Below are positions 61,493 through 64,000 of a stretch of 64,000 nucleotides of DNA, piece after piece. The DNA comes from Thiomicrorhabdus sp033238645 (GTDB lineage: Bacteria; Pseudomonadota; Gammaproteobacteria; Thiomicrospirales; Thiomicrospiraceae). Below the pieces are notes generated by a model that saw nothing but the letters and a program-made list of their open reading frames with translations, did no database searches and was not told where the DNA came from. Position 1 is the first letter of the stretch; every line of letters starts with the position of its first letter. The DNA lies in contig BQXR01000002.1 of assembly GCA_033238645.1 (NCBI GenBank), positions 1 through 64,000 of the forward strand, written 5' to 3'. Made by a program: the position numbers and the translations under genes.

Positions 61493-62158
61493 CTAACTGT
61501 CAGAATTAACAGGTAAACCCGCAGCTTTCCACTCAGGAAAGCCCTCAGCTAAACGACGTGCGTTTAGCCCTTTATCTAACAAAGCATTCACCGCATCATG
61601 TGCATAGAGACAGTAAGGCCCGCGGCAATAAGCCACAATAGTGGTTTTATCATGTAATTTTTCTAATTCATTCAGCCGCTTACTTAGATCTTCTGGTGGA
61701 ATATTAATCGCACGAGGAATATGCCCCTGCTGATACTCTTTCTCTGGGCGAACATCTAAAACCAATACATCATCATTTTGGCTCAGCTCAATCAACTGAT
61801 CTGTATTGATCGGTTCAAGCTGATCTTTTTCCATGAAGTAACTATTGATTAGGGTGTCTACCTCTTCCAAGTGAGCTTCTGCACTATTTCTTAAACTGGA
61901 TATCAATGTCACCACATCATCCCCAGCCAATAAATACAGCCGCTGGTTACCATTTTTTCTCATTTTCACCAGCGCATTTTGTTTAAGTACCTGTAGGTGC
62001 TTAGAGGTATTCGCCACACTCATACCAGATAGCTGACTTAGCTCTTCCACACTTCGCTCAGCTTGTGCCAAATAGTCTAATAACTCTAGGCGCTGTGGTG
62101 ATGCAATAGCCTGTGCCATCTTGGCAAGCTGTTCAAATAACTGTTTTTTTATGGACAT
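61493..62158 (-). CDS. ArsR-type regulator fused to a rhodanese domain
   Basis: A 221-residue protein. Residues 5-95 form an ArsR winged helix (ASPQRLELLDYLAQAERSVEELS, MSVANTSKHLQVLKQNALVKMR); residues 120-218 form a rhodanese domain with the active-site loop YCRGPYC and LDVRPEKEYQQGHIPRAINIP. The HTH half has no Cys, unlike SqrR/BigR thiol sensors, so sensing would use the rhodanese cysteines. It likely controls itself, the beta-lactamase-fold enzyme and the divergent MFS transporter through the palindrome at 62206-62229. Confidence 0.9.
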   Translation of the reverse strand: MSIKKQLFEQLAKMAQAIASPQRLELLDYLAQAERSVEELSQLSGMSVANTSKHLQVLKQNALVKMRKNGNQRLYLLAGDDVVTLISSLRNSAEAHLEEVDTLINSYFMEKDQLEPINTDQLIELSQNDDVLVLDVRPEKEYQQGHIPRAINIPPEDLSKRLNELEKLHDKTTIVAYCRGPYCLYAHDAVNALLDKGLNARRLAEGFPEWKAAGLPVNSDS

Positions 62159-62205
62159 AAATAATCCCTATAGGGCTAAAAGCCTTTGAATATTAATAAG
62201 CTACG

Positions 62206-62229
62206 CTATTCAACAAGATAGTTGAATAG
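62206..62229. promoter_or_regulatory. Operator palindrome for the ArsR-rhodanese regulator
   Basis: Perfect arms CTATTCAAC and GTTGAATAG are 6 bases apart, in the divergent gap about 50 bp before the ArsR-rhodanese gene and 110 bp before the MFS gene. The ATTCAA / TTGAAT core fits ArsR-type operators such as those of BigR and SqrR. Confidence 0.7.
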
Positions 62230-62339
62230 TATAGAGTAATTGATTAGAATGCAACCATCTCTTGTGCGATTATCTGAAAACAGATCTCACAGCACCCAAG
62301 TTTGCCAGTACAAGAACACTCTAAAGCAGAAGGTAACGA

Positions 62340-63587
62340 ATGAATATCAAACAACATACAAACGATATTACACACGGTATTTTAGACAATAAATATCAGT
62401 TTCTATTGCAGCTATTTCAAGTATTTTTAGTCGGACTCACTATTGGGATAACTCGTACAGTCATACCCGGTCTAGCTGAAACCGAATTTGGTTTAGCTGA
62501 ACAACAGTTCTTCCTACTAACCTCATTTGTTATTGTTTTTGGTGTTGTTAAGGCAGTAATGAACCTGTTGGCGGGTAAGCTTTCAGAAAGCTATGGTCGT
62601 AAGATCATTTTAATCGCTGGCTGGGTTGTTGCCCTACCCATCCCGTTTATATTGCTCTACGCGCCAAACTGGAACTGGATTATTGCCGCTACCTTCTTGC
62701 TTGGTTTAAACCAAGGATTGGCTTGGTCTATGGCTTTAAACAGCAAACTAGACTTAGCCAAAAGTACTCAAAAGGGACTGGTTAATGGTTTAAATGAATT
62801 TTCTGGATACGCTGCTGTCGGTATCGCAGGGGTAATCACTGCCTACTTAGTCCCCTTATATGGCGCTCGTGAAGGGCTATTTATTTTCAGCACAGCGGTC
62901 ATTACTTTAGGGCTGATTCTCTCCGTGATACTCGTTAAAAATACCATGCCTTGGGCTGAGTTGCACCAACAATCGACCCCCCCTGCTGAACATCAAACGC
63001 TGGGACAACTGTTTAAAACTGCTAGTTGGCATAACCCAAATCTAGTCGCCTTAAATCAAGCGGGGCTCATCGAAAAATTTACCGATGCTTTAGTCTGGAT
63101 CTTTCTGCCTGTTTATTTCTTATCACAAGATTTAACCTTAATAGAGGGCAGTACTATTATCTCTGTGTACGCCATTGTTTGGGGTGGGTCGCAATTGATT
63201 ACTGGCCCTCTGTCTGACAAAATTGGCCGCAAAGGTTTGATTGTTTGGGGCATGTGGATCTGTGGTCTAGGTGTCTTGGCAATTCCACTCTCTCAAGGTA
63301 TTATCCTCTGGACAGCAGAAGCCGCTTTTATTGGAATTGGAATGGCAATGCTCTACCCTAATCTAGGTGCTTCAGTTGCAGATTTTAGTCCTGTAAAACA
63401 CCGGGCTAGCTTAATTGGCATCTACCGTTTTTGGCGAGATTTAGGCTATGCCATTGGCGCACTGGCAATGGGCTTACTCGCACAGTGGCTTAACTCCATG
63501 GAGGTTGCTTTCTGGTTAGTAGGCATCTCTATGCTGCTATCAGGCCTATGGGTTCAATTAGTTATTCCAAAAAAAGTGGCTCCATAA
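62340..63587 (+). CDS. MFS transporter
   Basis: A 415-residue inner-membrane transporter with 12 predicted helices in two halves. The loop signature GKLSESYGRK lies after helix 2 (about residue 85), and the matching GPLSDKIGRKG after helix 8. The substrate is not predictable; regulation with a persulfide-type operon suggests export or import of a sulfur compound, which is inference. A sense C7TGCTGAACA word (62977-62989) encodes TPPAEH in the long central loop between helices 6 and 7. Confidence 0.9.
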   Translation: MNIKQHTNDITHGILDNKYQFLLQLFQVFLVGLTIGITRTVIPGLAETEFGLAEQQFFLLTSFVIVFGVVKAVMNLLAGKLSESYGRKIILIAGWVVALPIPFILLYAPNWNWIIAATFLLGLNQGLAWSMALNSKLDLAKSTQKGLVNGLNEFSGYAAVGIAGVITAYLVPLYGAREGLFIFSTAVITLGLILSVILVKNTMPWAELHQQSTPPAEHQTLGQLFKTASWHNPNLVALNQAGLIEKFTDALVWIFLPVYFLSQDLTLIEGSTIISVYAIVWGGSQLITGPLSDKIGRKGLIVWGMWICGLGVLAIPLSQGIILWTAEAAFIGIGMAMLYPNLGASVADFSPVKHRASLIGIYRFWRDLGYAIGALAMGLLAQWLNSMEVAFWLVGISMLLSGLWVQLVIPKKVAP

Positions 63588-63674
63588 CACAGTAAGCAAT
63601 TAAAGCGACTAGAGGTTACAGCCCTCTCAAACGGTGTAGAATATTTTTATACATTATTCAGTTTTGGCAGACCT

Positions 63675-63695
63675 ATTTCGATCTAATATCGAAAT
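63675..63695. promoter_or_regulatory. Palindrome upstream of moxR
   Basis: Perfect arms ATTTCGAT and ATCGAAAT with 5 bases between, 43 bases before the moxR start. It could be an operator or a leader hairpin. Confidence 0.4.
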
Positions 63696-63737
63696 CGCCT
63701 TTTCTGATCATAGAGCTCTAAATAGGAAATATATTCA

Positions 63738-64000
63738 TGTCAACTCAAGCAGAATTTCAAACACTAAAGCAGCACTTACAAACTGTTATTGTCGGTCAAG
63801 AAGCCCTTTTGGATAAGATGATGATTGCCCTATTGACAGGGGGGCACGTTCTATTGGAAGGCCCACCAGGCTTAGCTAAAACCACCGCCGTTAAAACACT
63901 TGCCAATGGTGTTCATGCCAGCTTTCAGCGTATTCAGTTTACGCCTGATTTAATGCCAGGCGATGTTATGGGCTCAGAGATATTAGATGTAAACTCTGGT
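63738..64000 (+). CDS. MoxR-family AAA+ ATPase (5' part, cut by window end)
   Basis: Only the first 87 codons are in the window. Walker A reads GGHVLLEGPPGLAKTTAV (about 34-51), and the QFTPDLMPGDVMGSEI segment is diagnostic of MoxR proteins, chaperone-like ATPases that act with von Willebrand-factor-A proteins, often coded just downstream. AGGAAA precedes the ATG. The gene continues beyond position 64000. Confidence 0.93.

Noticed and set aside
63837..63845. G6 tract in moxR as a word copy
   Set aside because: Encodes the natural LTGGH segment and has GACA in place of GAGCA.
1..64000. tRNA, rRNA or CRISPR arrays
   Set aside because: No T-loop-like GGTTCGAATCC segments in tRNA context, no rRNA-like stretches and no regularly spaced direct repeats were seen.

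Overview
The window looks like the chromosome of a free-living, sulfur-oxidising gammaproteobacterium, most like the Thiomicrospira / Hydrogenovibrio / Thiomicrorhabdus group. That placement is inference from gene content: SoxC and SoxD coded away from other sox genes, a molybdenum-cofactor operon next to them, two small periplasmic cytochromes c, an ArsR-rhodanese / beta-lactamase-fold pair typical of sulfide or persulfide handling, and many cyclic-di-GMP proteins. No rRNA, tRNA, CRISPR array or prophage was seen.

Layout. 1-1.5 kb: two tandem near-identical cytochrome c genes with matching upstream hairpins. 1.77-3.06 kb: a complete IS3-family element with imperfect terminal inverted repeats, an AAC target duplication and a frameshift site. 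3.13-3.78 kb: a large imperfect inverted repeat without genes. 3.9-10 kb: an unknown protein, priA, a lipoprotein and an orphan TRAP permease pair. 10-15 kb: a GGDEF-EAL protein, a DEAD-box RNA helicase with a long leader, and a GIY-YIG protein. 15.2-21.5 kb (minus strand): moaA-moaD-moaE, moeA-moaC and soxC-soxD; SoxC needs the cofactor the moa genes make. 21.7-34.2 kb: housekeeping genes (hemB, aroE, gamma carbonic anhydrase, gorA, a peroxiredoxin-glutaredoxin fusion, thiD, mnmC) with a PilZ protein and a PilZ-like relic. 34.5-39.7 kb: a rhodanese-like protein, a membrane GGDEF-EAL protein and tmcA in tight order. 39.8-52.3 kb: purU, xthA, a flavin reductase, the hemC-hemD-hemX-hemY operon, a broken thioredoxin-like gene, argH, rsuA, a diguanylate cyclase and apt. 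52.5-59.2 kb: a predicted pseudokinase with Sel1 repeats, a short LapA-like adhesin, an exported OB-fold-like protein and a PAS-GGDEF cyclase. 59.7-64 kb: an alpha/beta hydrolase, the beta-lactamase-fold and ArsR-rhodanese genes divergent from an MFS transporter, and the start of a moxR gene cut by the window end.

Two themes link the genes. One is sulfur oxidation: SoxCD, its cofactor supply, cytochromes, rhodaneses and persulfide handling. The other is surface attachment under cyclic-di-GMP: four GGDEF proteins, a PilZ receptor and an adhesin with a LapG-type TAAG cleavage motif.

The most unusual signal is not a gene. A short C-rich word, consensus C(6-11)TGCT(C/G)AAAA, recurs about 20 times on both strands, between genes and inside housekeeping genes. 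Sixteen copies contain the exact 10-mer CCCCCCTGCT or its complement; by hand, base composition alone predicts well under one. I do not recognise it as a described element. A DNA-uptake, recombination or chromosome-organisation word, or a spreading micro-repeat, are the main possibilities.
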